From assembly GCA_018268755.1 (NCBI GenBank), contig JAFDVW010000008.1, positions 1-64,000 on the forward strand: 64,000 nt of DNA, read 5' to 3'. The translations under genes were made by a program, and so were the position numbers. This document shows positions 34,801 to 43,013 of this stretch, piece by piece. Position 1 is the stretch's first letter, and every line of letters begins with the position of its first letter. The stretch is from Acidobacteriota bacterium (GTDB taxonomy: Bacteria > Acidobacteriota > Terriglobia > Terriglobales > Acidobacteriaceae). The notes under the pieces were generated by a model. The model made no database searches and was not told where the DNA came from. It saw only the letters and a list, made by a program, of their open reading frames with translations.

Positions 34801-35440
34801 GCTCCGGCGCGCTGATCGGGCTGCCATCCAGGCGGACTTCCGCGGTCGCATTGCGCTGGCCGTTGGAGACGAAGTTTGTGCCTGAAGGATAGTTGTCGTT
34901 AATGCCCGACCCGGTGGTTTCCGTCACGCCGCCCGCCAGAAAGACCAGGCCGAAGACGCTCCGGTTGTACAGCGGGATGTCGCGCACATACTGGTTGCTG
35001 ATGTCCGTGCCCAGATTGGCCGTTTCGGTATCGAGCAGAGGGGCCGACTCGGTCACTTCAATATTGGTGCTGATACTGGCCGGGCTGAGCGAAAAATCGA
35101 TCGTGGTCTGCTGGTCGACCCCGAGCACGACGTTCTTCTTTTCCAGCGAGCGGAAATCGGCCGCGTCGGCGCGAATCGTGTAAGTCGCCGGCCGCAGGCC
35201 GGTCAGAATATATAGACCTTCACTGTTGGTTTTGGCCGTGGCGCTGATATTGGTCGCGTCATTGGTAATGGTGACGGTGGCATTGGGCACCACCGCCCCG
35301 CTGCGGTCGGTGACAACGCCACGAATTTGTGCCGTGTAGCTGGCCTGGCCGGAGGCCGGAGCCACCAGGAGGAAGGGGGTCAGTAAGAGACAAACGCTAA
35401 GAACTCGACAAATTATCTGGGGAAGTGACCAAGATCGCAT
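31877..35440 (-). CDS. TonB-dependent receptor with carboxypeptidase-regulatory domain
   Basis: The 1187-residue outer-membrane protein begins with a signal peptide (ICRVLSVCLLLTPFLLVAPASGQ). A carboxypeptidase-regulatory-like domain (IRGVVTDRSGAVVPNATVTITNDATNI, about 38-120) is followed by a plug (about 125-260, NLGTDISNQYVRDIPLYNRSVFGLVFLAGG) and a 22-strand-type barrel. The C-terminus ends in aromatic text (MQFGARFQF). This is the Oar/acidobacterial receptor layout. It leads the cluster of secreted enzymes downstream and probably imports their oligosaccharide products; no SusD partner is encoded. The start is supported by AGGAG 7 bases upstream. Substrate cannot be read from sequence. Confidence 0.93.
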   Translation of the reverse strand: MRSWSLPQIICRVLSVCLLLTPFLLVAPASGQASYTAQIRGVVTDRSGAVVPNATVTITNDATNISATAKTNSEGLYILTGLRPATYTIRADAADFRSLEKKNVVLGVDQQTTIDFSLSPASISTNIEVTESAPLLDTETANLGTDISNQYVRDIPLYNRSVFGLVFLAGGVTETTGSGINDNYPSGTNFVSNGQRNATAEVRLDGSPISAPEQGEGGNSNVYYQPSVEIIQEFKLQNNSFSAEFGNNGGTVMNMVLKQGTNNFHGSGWWYGQRSVFDSRDFFNNGEKPDHSRNQYGFSLGGPIIKNKTFFFLDFERVTQGDPVNIEARVPTALERAGDFSQSGTPIYDPSQCSPSGDSCVRPRFSFDGVDDVMDPASINPIGQAILNLYPEANISGAEFPDPNYRSVLLSSFESWQFDVKVDHQINNQHKIGGRYSRHSDNYSTPTVFANGDMFNDGVIYETKVQNGGLEYSWSPTSNMLWTSRLGIDRVVAPGMTNNYPTLTSVGLPSVLDANGLDRMPAIITGDDPWTSMFSQCCVDTHFAHTLATYSSALQWVHGAHSFKFGGEQRRFYNNFWQPNYPSGLFDFSRDVTTQQPNAGLGDEGQGNAFATILTGFPYSGELNIVPAVADLSKETAFFVMDDWKVTPKLTVNIGLRYEWSTPYTERYNRVQFSDFSGDSGINLPGLGEIKGTTIFANSNRRSVPIDRNNFAPRLGFAYQLAPNTVIRGGAGLFYGMNVATNFQYAGTAFRKSAAIHFTTDNYETQFATLANPFPNGLAGPQGDKYGALAQWGFGNENDLGTETARNAEIYQWNLGVQHLLPGQVLIAADYSANRSTHLPWAGTSSTRNRNFLSSTVRDQLVEEKNPTHDPSNNAVSDYLNNTVANPFQPLFVPGAEQIFDEPDSIYNDAEIPQINLLRPYPQFDGSFAGLPLLAASSWYHSLQVRFQKRTTHYVSFEGNYTWAKATDYSSAGANAWIGNLGADNPQVLDDLAAEHSVGASDTRHRFTTAVIIDLPFGRGRWIGGGMNKTTDAIVGGWSLNSFITLQSGQPLAIGMNSPRLADGNQRPDVICSNLRTGISFTEAAITGAPYLNSDCFADPGDNIAGNAHRFFDNLRGPGIRNLDLSLSKEFNIHEDMKLQIRAEMFNATNTPRFAFPVTGWGSESFGNVNSTTGNYRKMQFGARFQF

Positions 35441-35893
35441 GTCCGGCTCCTGATGAGTGACAAAGTTGAACTTCGGGCACGTATTTCGTATTGCTTCGAT
35501 ACGATACTTTTAGTTTCGCAGAGTTACCCTTGTCAAGCCGGAATTATCGATGCATCGTATTCCTGTCAATAGGTTTCAAGTAGCGGCCGAAAATGTTTCT
35601 CTAAATTCTGTTTTATTTCACAAAATACAGAAATATTGTCATATTTCTGGGAATCACTCCCGCCTCTCCCTCTCTTCCCTTCGGATACTCCTGCTCGCCT
35701 CGCCAGCCCCTGCTTTTGCCTCGTCCCTTTCTGTTTCGATTCCTCTCGAATGGAGGGTGTTCGGGCTCGCCATCACCCACTTTTATTCCGATTTCGTTAA
35801 TTTCTTCTGGAAAACTCTCGCCATTTCTGGCTAATTTAGACCGAAACAGTTATTAACTTACCAGGCGTAACTTCGCACAACGAGAACGAACCT
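35441..35893. promoter_or_regulatory. Divergent AT-rich intergenic region with dyads
   Basis: This 453-base gap drives the TonB receptor (minus) and the PIG-L gene (plus). A dyad CGTATTGCTTCGATACG (35487-35503; arms CGTAT/ATACG plus an inner G/C pair) lies 47-63 bases before the receptor start. A perfect palindrome CGATGCATCG lies at 35548-35557. A longer imperfect dyad (AATTCTGTTTT facing AAAATACAGAAAT) spans about 35604-35634. No coding frame is convincing. None of these matches the TGGTCTGAT operator of the 45-61 kb cluster, so a different regulator is expected. Confidence 0.45.
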
Positions 35894-36769
35894 ATGACGA
35901 CTTGCACCTCTCGCATTACTCTCCCACCTTCCCGCAGACTTCTGTGGCAAATCCTGCGGAGCGCGGCGTATCTGTGCTTGACCGTCGCCTGCGTCGCCCA
36001 AACTCCCAAAACCCGGCTGGAAGATCTGCACGACAAAACCATCCTGGTTTTCACGCCCCATCCCGATGACGACGTCTTTGGCGCGGGCGGCACCATTGCT
36101 CTGCTGAATCGCCACCACAACAAGGTTGTGATTGCCATTTACACCAACGATGACAAAGGCTCGTCCGATCCGGAAATGAGCTCCCAGCGTCTGGCCGCCA
36201 TTCGCAAACAGGAAGAAGAAGCCTCCGAAGGATTGCTGGGCACCGCCAAAGAAAATCTTATTTGGATGGGCTACGACGACGGCATGCTGGAGTACGCGGC
36301 GCAACCCAAACTGGTAGAGGAGACGGTGGCCATTATTCGCCAAATTCGTCCCGACGTGCTGCTCTCGGTCGATCCTGGCGAATGGTACGAACGCTGGCAT
36401 AAGACCGATCACCGCATGGCCGCCTTCAACACCATCGATGCGGTGCGCGCCGCTCAATTCCGCCTCTACTTCCCCAACCTACTGCTCGAGCGCGGCCTCG
36501 CTCCTTACACCGTGCCCGAACTTTATTTCTTTTATCCCTCACCCCAGGAGGCCAATTATTGGGTCAATATCGAGCCGGTGTTTGACCTCAAAGCTGATTC
36601 CCTGCTCAAGCAGGTCAGCCAGTTCGAACCCGCGGAGGCCAAATATCGGCCGGATTGGGATCCGGACACCTGGCAAAAAACCAAGAAAGGCCTGCAAGCG
36701 CTGCAAGAGACAAAAGACGGGCACCCGGTGGAGTCATTCCGTTACGCAACCAGCTTTAACGATCGTTAA
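35894..36769 (+). CDS. Secreted PIG-L family deacetylase
   Basis: The 291-residue protein has a signal segment (LLWQILRSAAYLCLTVACVAQ). The PIG-L/LmbE zinc motif is HPDDD at residues 56-60, with the later HxxxH as HKTDH (169-173). These are the expected zinc ligands of enzymes that remove acetyl groups from N-acetylated sugars. The following loops (NDDKGSSDPEMSSQRLAAIRKQEEEAS, DVLLSVDPGEWYERWHKTDHR) are typical. Length is normal. It is divergent from the TonB receptor and could act on amino-sugar-containing polysaccharide, but this is inference. The initiator tRNA follows 135 bases downstream. Confidence 0.9.
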   Translation: MTTCTSRITLPPSRRLLWQILRSAAYLCLTVACVAQTPKTRLEDLHDKTILVFTPHPDDDVFGAGGTIALLNRHHNKVVIAIYTNDDKGSSDPEMSSQRLAAIRKQEEEASEGLLGTAKENLIWMGYDDGMLEYAAQPKLVEETVAIIRQIRPDVLLSVDPGEWYERWHKTDHRMAAFNTIDAVRAAQFRLYFPNLLLERGLAPYTVPELYFFYPSPQEANYWVNIEPVFDLKADSLLKQVSQFEPAEAKYRPDWDPDTWQKTKKGLQALQETKDGHPVESFRYATSFNDR

Positions 36770-36904
36770 TCGGCGTGGGATGGAGATGCCAGCGGTAAAC
36801 ACGCGAAGGTCATCGCAAGTGCCGCCTCATCGCCCGCGCACATCGGCTGGGTTCCCTGATGCGCGCGCGTTTGACGCTGCCCGAACAGGTTGTTATGATT
36901 GTCG

Positions 36905-36981
<77 letters not shown>

Positions 36982-37035
36982 ACTCCATCAATAAGTTACG
37001 GGGATTCAGCCTTTTTTCCGCAGGGCAGAAAAAGG

Positions 37036-37395
37036 TCAATTAAGGCGTGAGGTGTATCCAGCGTAAATCTCATCGCTGATTTCCTCGCCCAATTCCCCTA
37101 TTTCTTGCCCCAGCACCAACTGCACGATCTTGCTGTTGGCTTCTCGCTTCAATTCCATCAGGGCATTCCCATACACATTCATGGTTGTGGACAAGTGCTC
37201 ATGGCGCATCAATTTCTGCTGCACTCCGACCGGTGCGCCCGTTGCGTCGAGCCATGAACGATAGGTGTGGCGGAAGGTCGCAGTAATTCCCTGCTTGCCG
37301 TTTGCCTGCTGCAGCCCCATCATCGGCGCGGCTTTGCCATGGACCTCAAGCGTCCGCATGGCCGCCTGCAATTGGTGTCGCCAGATGACGCGGGG
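37036..37395 (-). pseudogene. Tyrosine recombinase (integrase) C-terminal remnant
   Basis: The last part of this frame is a phage-type integrase catalytic end. It has FRHTYRSWL (HxxR), LMRHEH (second His) and TTMNVYGNAL with the nucleophilic Tyr, then a helical tail (ELKREANSKIVQLVLGQEIGEL). The N-terminal DNA-binding region and the first catalytic Arg are missing. Upstream the frame continues through unrelated sequence, which in another frame is a Tat signal peptide, so the join is near 37380-37395 (approximate). It lies just downstream of an initiator tRNA, a common integration target. It is a remnant of a lost element, probably inactive. Confidence 0.75.
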
Positions 37396-37532
37396 CCCTT
37401 TGCGAACAGCGACGGAACAGCTCCGTGCCCCATGAACAAGGCTGCTCCTACGGAGGCTCCTGCTGCCGCGATGAAAGAACGCCGTGAAATTGGACGATCC
37501 ATGCCTGAGCGGACCGTATCTGGACGGACCAT
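37384..37532 (-). pseudogene. Truncated Tat-signal gene, 5' fragment
   Basis: A frame starting at ATG 37532 with AAAGGA 7 bases upstream encodes a textbook twin-arginine signal (MDRPISRRSFIAAAGASVGA, then ALFMGHGAVPSLFAKGPAS). It runs into the integrase remnant after about 45-50 residues and ends soon after in Arg-rich nonsense. The mature protein is gone. It follows the large Ig-like gene by 87 bases, so it was likely the next gene of that operon before the integrase-associated deletion. Confidence 0.65.
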
Positions 37533-37619
37533 GTTCGTTTCCTTTCTGAATTTGAAGCAGACTGACTGCTGAGTGATTCCAGAGCGGCGACAAAACCGCC
37601 GCTCTGGATCATGGTTGAT

Positions 37620-40600
37620 TTACTGAATGTTCAGAGTGAGGGTGATGGAGCGAGTGAGCGACCCCTGCGTCGCATTCACCAGGATGGTGTGGGGGCCGGT
37701 TTCATGACCACCGCCACCGTTGCCTCCGCTTCCGCCGCCGCAGCCCACCAGCGCGACCAGAAGCAGGACCGGAGCCAGCCAGAGAACGCGGCGGATATTT
37801 TTGTTGCGGGCTTTCTTGCGCAGTGCGCTCAGGCTGAACACTCCCGGGATGGAGACGAAACCGAACATCAGGCCCAGAGTTGCGAGGTTGAAATTCTCCG
37901 GCATCCCCAGGCGCGCCGTCTGCGACTTGGTGGTGATGATCGTGAACGACGTGCTGACGCCGCCCGGTGCCACCAGCGCTTGTGCCGGGTTGAACGAGCA
38001 GGCAAGCCCCGAAGGCAATCCCGAGCAACTGAACTCCACCGCACCGGCGAGGCCGTTTTTCGGAGTGACCTGGAAGCTTACCGGCCCGGACGTCCGACCA
38101 TAGGTGACCGGCAGAGTCCGAGTCGAGAGTGACAACGCCATGTCCGGAGAGGTTGCGTAAACCGTTACGAACGTCTCCTCGGATTGTGAAGCCTTGTAGG
38201 TCTTGTTAGTGGTGTAGTAGGCAACAAAGGGGAACGTGCCGAGATTCAGCCCGCTCACCGTGTAGCTCGCGCTACCCGTGGCATTGAGGGTGGTTTCATA
38301 CAGCTTGTTGTCGCCCTGGTAGAAGGCGATGGTGCCGGACGGCGTGCTGCCGTCTGTCGCCGTGACTTTCACGCTCAAAGGCAGGGTCTCGCGCAAAACG
38401 ATGCTGGTTGGCGCGGTCAGCGTGGTCGTGGTCTGGATGCGTGACGATGGAGGCTGTCCCGGATTTCCTTCCTGGCCCCCGACGCCGTCAAAAGCGTCGC
38501 AGATGTCTGAGTTGTAGAAACCAGCAGGGTTGGTTGAATCGACGTCCGGGTTGCCGCCGCCTTGCGACATGTCCAGCCATTTGCCCGCCTGGTTCATGGG
38601 ACCACCCTGAATCACAAACGGTTCTTCGGGAAGATTCAGTTGCCCAGGCGCGTTGCCGAACCCAAGCAAGGTTACGTTTTGGGTTGGGTTGCCGGAGTAG
38701 GCCCTGCCCGTTCCGCCGTTGGTGATGCCGACGGCCAGTACGTAGCCATCATGAATGCCACCATACTGTTCGAATGGCGATCCCAGGGGGGAGGGGCTGG
38801 GATAAACCGCGTAGCTGTATGGCACCACGGAGTTTGTTGCGAAGTAATAGAACGCGTGGCAACCGTTGCTCTGACCACCCTCGCTGGGATAGTAGCTGGT
38901 TCCCGGCGCTGGTTCCTCCATCAGACGGCCTACCACCTGCGGCCAGAAGTGCACCTGGAAGCCAGCCTCAAAGATGGAGAGGAACAAGCTACGTTGTGTG
39001 GCGCGATTGAAGACCTGCACGGCCGCATTCTGCACAGTCTGGTCAGGAGCATAAAAACTGGGATTATTAGTGTCGGTGACCAGCGCTTCCAGTTGGGAGA
39101 GCTTGTTCCAATCGGAAAGGATGTTGTCTGAGGTGGTGTCAAAGCCGGCGCTCAACGTGCCTTGCAGATCACTGCTGGCCATCTTTCCGATGGTGGTTTG
39201 TACAGTGTAGTCGAGACTGGGAAGGTTGTTGGGATCTCCACCCCCCTGGGTCAAGCCTCCGGCGACGGAGCCGGCGCCGCTCAGGAACGATCCCAGAATC
39301 GAGAGTCCGCCGCTGACCACTGGCGCCAGCTCTGGCGAGATCAGTCCATCGGTCGCGAGAGTCGATCCGACATCGACCACGCTGCTGGCCAGGCCAAGGA
39401 TATTGGACGAGTTCAGGGTCACCGGACTCGAGCTGTCCGCTTTCAGGTCTGGCGCGGTTTGAATGGTGTCGGCGGCGGCGATCATCTCCAGCGCGATGCT
39501 GGCGTTGCCCGCAGCCACGATGTCCTTCATGTTGACCGAACCGGTGGAGAGAAACGCCACTACGTTAGTCAAGGCGACGACTTCGTTCGACATCTGCGCC
39601 TTCACGTTGTTGAAGTCCGCTTGGGTGAAGGTTGCGGACGGCAGATTCAACTCTGCCGGGAAGTTACAGGTCGCGGTAGTGCCGGTGACTGTGCAGTCAG
39701 TCGGGAAAGTGGAGGAGGTCCCGACCCACGGGAGAATTGCCGGGTCATACGTGTGATAGTCGATAAACGAGTTCAGCGAACCGGTGAAGAAGTAGTGGAG
39801 ATCGTCCTGGTGTCCGACGGTGTGCCGCAGATACACATTCGAGATTAGGAGATAGCTGATGTAGCGATAGGCCTGTTGCTGGCCTTCCAGGCTGCCGCCC
39901 GGCGTACCGGTCAGAACCGTGCTCAACTCCGGCCAATCCACCGGCTGCTGCGAGGTAATGTGGTCCATGCTGAAGTCGGCGCTGTCGCTACCAAAGGTGT
40001 CGTCCTGCGAGTTGTGGCTGGGACGGAACCAGCCGAAACGGTCGCGGGTCATGATTCCGTGCAGGTAGCCGGTCTGTCCCTGTTGCGAGTAGGCGGTGGT
40101 CGAGACCACCGAATGGCCGTTCATGGTGTCCCCCAACGCGCGGGCGGCAATCAATGAATAAGCACTCACGACGCTCGGGGCGGAGTCCGTCCACATCTTC
40201 ATGGTGGCATAGGGCGGGCCGCCGAGTGTTTTGATCGCGTTGAAGAAGCCGGCGCCGCCGTTGTCGTTTTGATTTCCCCAGTAACCGTAGTTGCCGTTGC
40301 CGTCGTTGGTGGCCGCCACGGTGTAGTCGCTGGGTGTGTCGCCGGGAGCAAGTGCGGCATTGCCGATGGTGGTCAGGATTGCCATCTGCCGCGGATCCAT
40401 GTTGAGCAGGTCGCTGGCAAGCCGCAGGTACTCACTCGTGGCCAGAGATTGGTTATCTCCGTTGTGGGTTTGATAGAACGCCCCACAACCGCTGAGGATG
40501 ACAGTGTTGGGAGGTGGCGCGCCAGCCTGGGAATCCTGGCACGCACCACTGGCTGAATTAACGACCTGCATGGTCAGGCGGTCTACGACCAGCAACCAGT

Positions 40601-41768
40601 AGCCGCCCGTGTCCTGGGGAGGGGCCGGGGGAAGAAAGATGTTGGCGGTGTGGGTTGGTGTCGCCTGGTCAGGCGGGACTCCCAGTTGAACCATCCCGAA
40701 CGGCGCGTAGTCGGGGTTGCCACGACCGTTCGGCACCACGACATACTCGACGGAGTCCGAAGGAATGAAGTTATATTTTCCCGTGATGTCTTCGACAAAC
40801 ATCCCTCGGGCGAAGGGTTGGTGCAGCTGGTCCTTATTTCCCCAGGTATTGAAGTTTTCGTAAGCCTGCCCGGGATTGGCTCCGGCGACGCCGATGACAA
40901 AGTACTGGTAAGGATAGTCGGTGTCGTGATTGAAGCTGCTGTAGTTGGTGCCGCCGATCGGAGTGGTGTCCAGCAAATAGTTGTTCGCAGTAAATTTCTG
41001 ATAGTTGGTGCCCATCATGACGATGCTTCCCGGGGAACTGGTCTTCAGGGACACCAAATAGGCGTTCAGAGTATTGTCGTTGGCAAAGCACGCCGCCGGA
41101 GTCGCTTCCTGTAGTGTGTGCCGGTCGAGCACGACGACCGAGTAGAACCAGTCCGAACAGTTCAGCGTCGCCTCGGGATATTTCTGCTGCGAGCCGACAA
41201 AAATCCACGGGTTGCCGAATACGTATCCCGACTGATTGGGATTAGTGGTCAGAGAAACCGAGGGCGGCAAGAACGCGCTATAGGTCGGCAAATTCGGAAC
41301 GTCATTATTGAGGTCGTGAGCTTGCACGAGTGAGCGCGCGCTGAAGACAGAGTTGTTGGCCTCACCGTCAAACCGCTGCCTCGAACTCAGCAGCCGTCCG
41401 TCGCCAGCCTTGGCGGTGGCGTAGAGCACGTTTTTAGGCCCGCGCAGTCCGTCTTGCGTGGAGAGAACGGCGTCCATGCAGGTGTTGTTCCCACACGTGG
41501 ATGAGTTGAATTTGCGGGTCACATTCTTGCCATTCAGGACCACCTTCAGCGTGGACATGTCGGCGTCAGAGGGAAACTCCAGTCGGACGGACTTGCCACC
41601 ACTGACCGTTTCGTCCTCTGCGGGACGGATGAAGAGCCCATTGCGGGGATACACGACTTGGCCCGCCGGGCGGTTTGGAGTGGAGGGCCGGGCAAGCTGC
41701 GACCAGCTCAGCGTGCCGGCGGTAAGAACAACACAGAGACTGATGATCCAACGCAGATTGCGGGCCAT
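37620..41768 (-). CDS. Large secreted Ig-like repeat protein with C-terminal membrane segment
   Basis: The 1382-residue protein starts at ATG 41768 (GGAG 10 bases upstream; the frame extends to a TTG at 41813). It has a signal peptide (LRWIISLCVVLTAGTLSWSQ). The long middle part (about 80-1050) shows no recognised family but several Cys pairs (STCGNNTCMDAV). Near residues 1130-1215 an Ig-like domain (TTTTLTAPTSIVLRETLPLSVKVTATDGS) is followed by a second beta domain (FSCSGLPSGLACSFNPAQALV). A hydrophobic pair (LATLGLMFGFVSIPGVFSLSAL; WLAPVLLLVALVGCGGGSGG) interrupts the last beta unit, ending TILVNATQGSLTRSITLTLNIQ. This C-terminal plan recurs in acidobacterial surface proteins. The function is unknown, probably adhesion. 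Confidence 0.75.
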   Translation of the reverse strand: MARNLRWIISLCVVLTAGTLSWSQLARPSTPNRPAGQVVYPRNGLFIRPAEDETVSGGKSVRLEFPSDADMSTLKVVLNGKNVTRKFNSSTCGNNTCMDAVLSTQDGLRGPKNVLYATAKAGDGRLLSSRQRFDGEANNSVFSARSLVQAHDLNNDVPNLPTYSAFLPPSVSLTTNPNQSGYVFGNPWIFVGSQQKYPEATLNCSDWFYSVVVLDRHTLQEATPAACFANDNTLNAYLVSLKTSSPGSIVMMGTNYQKFTANNYLLDTTPIGGTNYSSFNHDTDYPYQYFVIGVAGANPGQAYENFNTWGNKDQLHQPFARGMFVEDITGKYNFIPSDSVEYVVVPNGRGNPDYAPFGMVQLGVPPDQATPTHTANIFLPPAPPQDTGGYWLLVVDRLTMQVVNSASGACQDSQAGAPPPNTVILSGCGAFYQTHNGDNQSLATSEYLRLASDLLNMDPRQMAILTTIGNAALAPGDTPSDYTVAATNDGNGNYGYWGNQNDNGGAGFFNAIKTLGGPPYATMKMWTDSAPSVVSAYSLIAARALGDTMNGHSVVSTTAYSQQGQTGYLHGIMTRDRFGWFRPSHNSQDDTFGSDSADFSMDHITSQQPVDWPELSTVLTGTPGGSLEGQQQAYRYISYLLISNVYLRHTVGHQDDLHYFFTGSLNSFIDYHTYDPAILPWVGTSSTFPTDCTVTGTTATCNFPAELNLPSATFTQADFNNVKAQMSNEVVALTNVVAFLSTGSVNMKDIVAAGNASIALEMIAAADTIQTAPDLKADSSSPVTLNSSNILGLASSVVDVGSTLATDGLISPELAPVVSGGLSILGSFLSGAGSVAGGLTQGGGDPNNLPSLDYTVQTTIGKMASSDLQGTLSAGFDTTSDNILSDWNKLSQLEALVTDTNNPSFYAPDQTVQNAAVQVFNRATQRSLFLSIFEAGFQVHFWPQVVGRLMEEPAPGTSYYPSEGGQSNGCHAFYYFATNSVVPYSYAVYPSPSPLGSPFEQYGGIHDGYVLAVGITNGGTGRAYSGNPTQNVTLLGFGNAPGQLNLPEEPFVIQGGPMNQAGKWLDMSQGGGNPDVDSTNPAGFYNSDICDAFDGVGGQEGNPGQPPSSRIQTTTTLTAPTSIVLRETLPLSVKVTATDGSTPSGTIAFYQGDNKLYETTLNATGSASYTVSGLNLGTFPFVAYYTTNKTYKASQSEETFVTVYATSPDMALSLSTRTLPVTYGRTSGPVSFQVTPKNGLAGAVEFSCSGLPSGLACSFNPAQALVAPGGVSTSFTIITTKSQTARLGMPENFNLATLGLMFGFVSIPGVFSLSALRKKARNKNIRRVLWLAPVLLLVALVGCGGGSGGNGGGGHETGPHTILVNATQGSLTRSITLTLNIQ

Positions 41769-41898
41769 GGTTTCGATGCTCCTGTTCTTCGATTTCGATA
41801 TCTTCAATTTCAACGTCTTGGGAAGTCCTGCGACTTCCGGATTCTGTCCTTAAAACTCACGGGCACTGCGAGGCTCCCGAATGTCTGCCTGGTCCAGA

Positions 41899-42819
41899 TC
41901 AGTGGAGCTCCAGCAAAAGCGTGGTCGAGCGCGTTGAGCCTCCCGCCGTCGCATTGACGAGGATCGTTCGCGAACCGGTCTCACGCTCCACGCCGTCTCT
42001 TTTTTTTCTCTCCATGCTGCAGGCCGTGAGCACAATCAGCAGCAACGGTGTGACCCACCAGAAGCGGCGCCAGGACCGCCATAGTTTCGGACGCCCGCTC
42101 CATACGCCTATGCCGAGCAAGACGACGAACCCCACCGCGGCTACGCCAGCCATTCCACGGTCCAGAGCTTTCTCTGCCGAGCGGTTGCGGATGGTGAACT
42201 TCGCGGTCGCGCTGTGGTCCGCGGCGAGTGCCAGTCGCTGCGGGGTAAACTCGCATGCCAGGCCCGCCGGAAGGCCCGAGCAGCTGAAGTCCACTTTGCC
42301 GGTGAGCCCGAACCTAGAGGTAATCTCAATCGTCACCGGCGCAGACTTGGCCCCATAGGCCACCTCGAGCGTCTGCGGAGAAAGCAGCAGCTCCAGATCC
42401 GGCGGCGCTTGATACACAGTGATCGTCTGCTCGGTGGATTCGGATATGCCTTCCTCCCCAGTGCTGGTGTAACGAGCAGTAAAGGAATAGGCCCCCAAAG
42501 CCAGGCCACCGCTGGGGAGGGTCGCGCTCCCATCAACATCCAGCGTTGCCTGCCCGACATTCTGTTTGTTCCGGTAAAACGTGACATAGCCCGCGGGCGC
42601 GGGCCCATAATCGCTGGTCACGCGCGCTGTTAAGGTGACGCTTTGTCCGACGACTGCACTGGGTGGCACCTTCAAAGTCGTTGTGGTGCTGGAGACGGGC
42701 CGGGAAAGATCGGTGTCGCTGCCATCCAGTAACTCATTGCTGAGAAGGAGACCAGCGCCGGCCAGAGAAGCCAGGAAAAGCAAAACAAGCAGGCTTGTCA
42801 GCCGCGTAATGAACGCCAT
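41899..42819 (-). CDS. Short Ig-like membrane protein, paralogue of the preceding large protein's C-terminus
   Basis: The 306-residue protein begins at ATG 42819 (GGAGGAG 6 bases upstream). A signal anchor (LTSLLVLLFLASLAGAGLLLSN) is followed by an Ig-like domain (TTTTLKVPPSAVVGQSVTLTAR) and a second beta domain (DFSCSGLPAGLACEFTPQRL). Two hydrophobic stretches (GMAGVAAVGFVVLLGIGVW; FWWVTPLLLIVLTACS) and the tail TILVNATAGGSTRSTTLLLELH complete it. The plan and key phrases match the C-terminal 330 residues of the 1382-residue protein encoded just downstream, so the two are paralogues of very different size. Confidence 0.8.
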   Translation of the reverse strand: MAFITRLTSLLVLLFLASLAGAGLLLSNELLDGSDTDLSRPVSSTTTTLKVPPSAVVGQSVTLTARVTSDYGPAPAGYVTFYRNKQNVGQATLDVDGSATLPSGGLALGAYSFTARYTSTGEEGISESTEQTITVYQAPPDLELLLSPQTLEVAYGAKSAPVTIEITSRFGLTGKVDFSCSGLPAGLACEFTPQRLALAADHSATAKFTIRNRSAEKALDRGMAGVAAVGFVVLLGIGVWSGRPKLWRSWRRFWWVTPLLLIVLTACSMERKKRDGVERETGSRTILVNATAGGSTRSTTLLLELH

Positions 42820-42884
42820 GGGATTCTCCTCCTGCTGGATTTTCGGCCGCCGGAAGCTTCCTTCCATTGGCCGTGAGGAAAATT

Positions 42885-42901
42885 AAGCGGGCACCCCGCT
42901 T
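42885..42901. promoter_or_regulatory. Short perfect palindrome in divergent region
   Basis: AAGCGGG / CAC / CCCGCTT is a perfect 7-bp inverted repeat 66-82 bases before the Ig-like gene start and about 113 bases before the CadC-like gene. It is a candidate operator for the divergent pair. Confidence 0.35.
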
Positions 42902-43013
42902 GTAGGCTATAGTTGAGAAATGAAATCAAGCTGACTGCGGACTGACCATATAAGTCATAGAAAAGAATGGGCAAAGCTGGGGTCGTGACGGTTCAGAATT
43001 CCAACCCAACACG

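Noticed and set aside
33623..34885. Plus-strand frame of 420 residues
   Set aside because: Antisense to the TonB receptor; no motif or ribosome site.
37036..37593. Intact 185-residue integrase
   Set aside because: Only the C-terminal part is integrase; the N-terminal part is an out-of-frame reading of a Tat-signal gene, so I annotated two pseudogene fragments.
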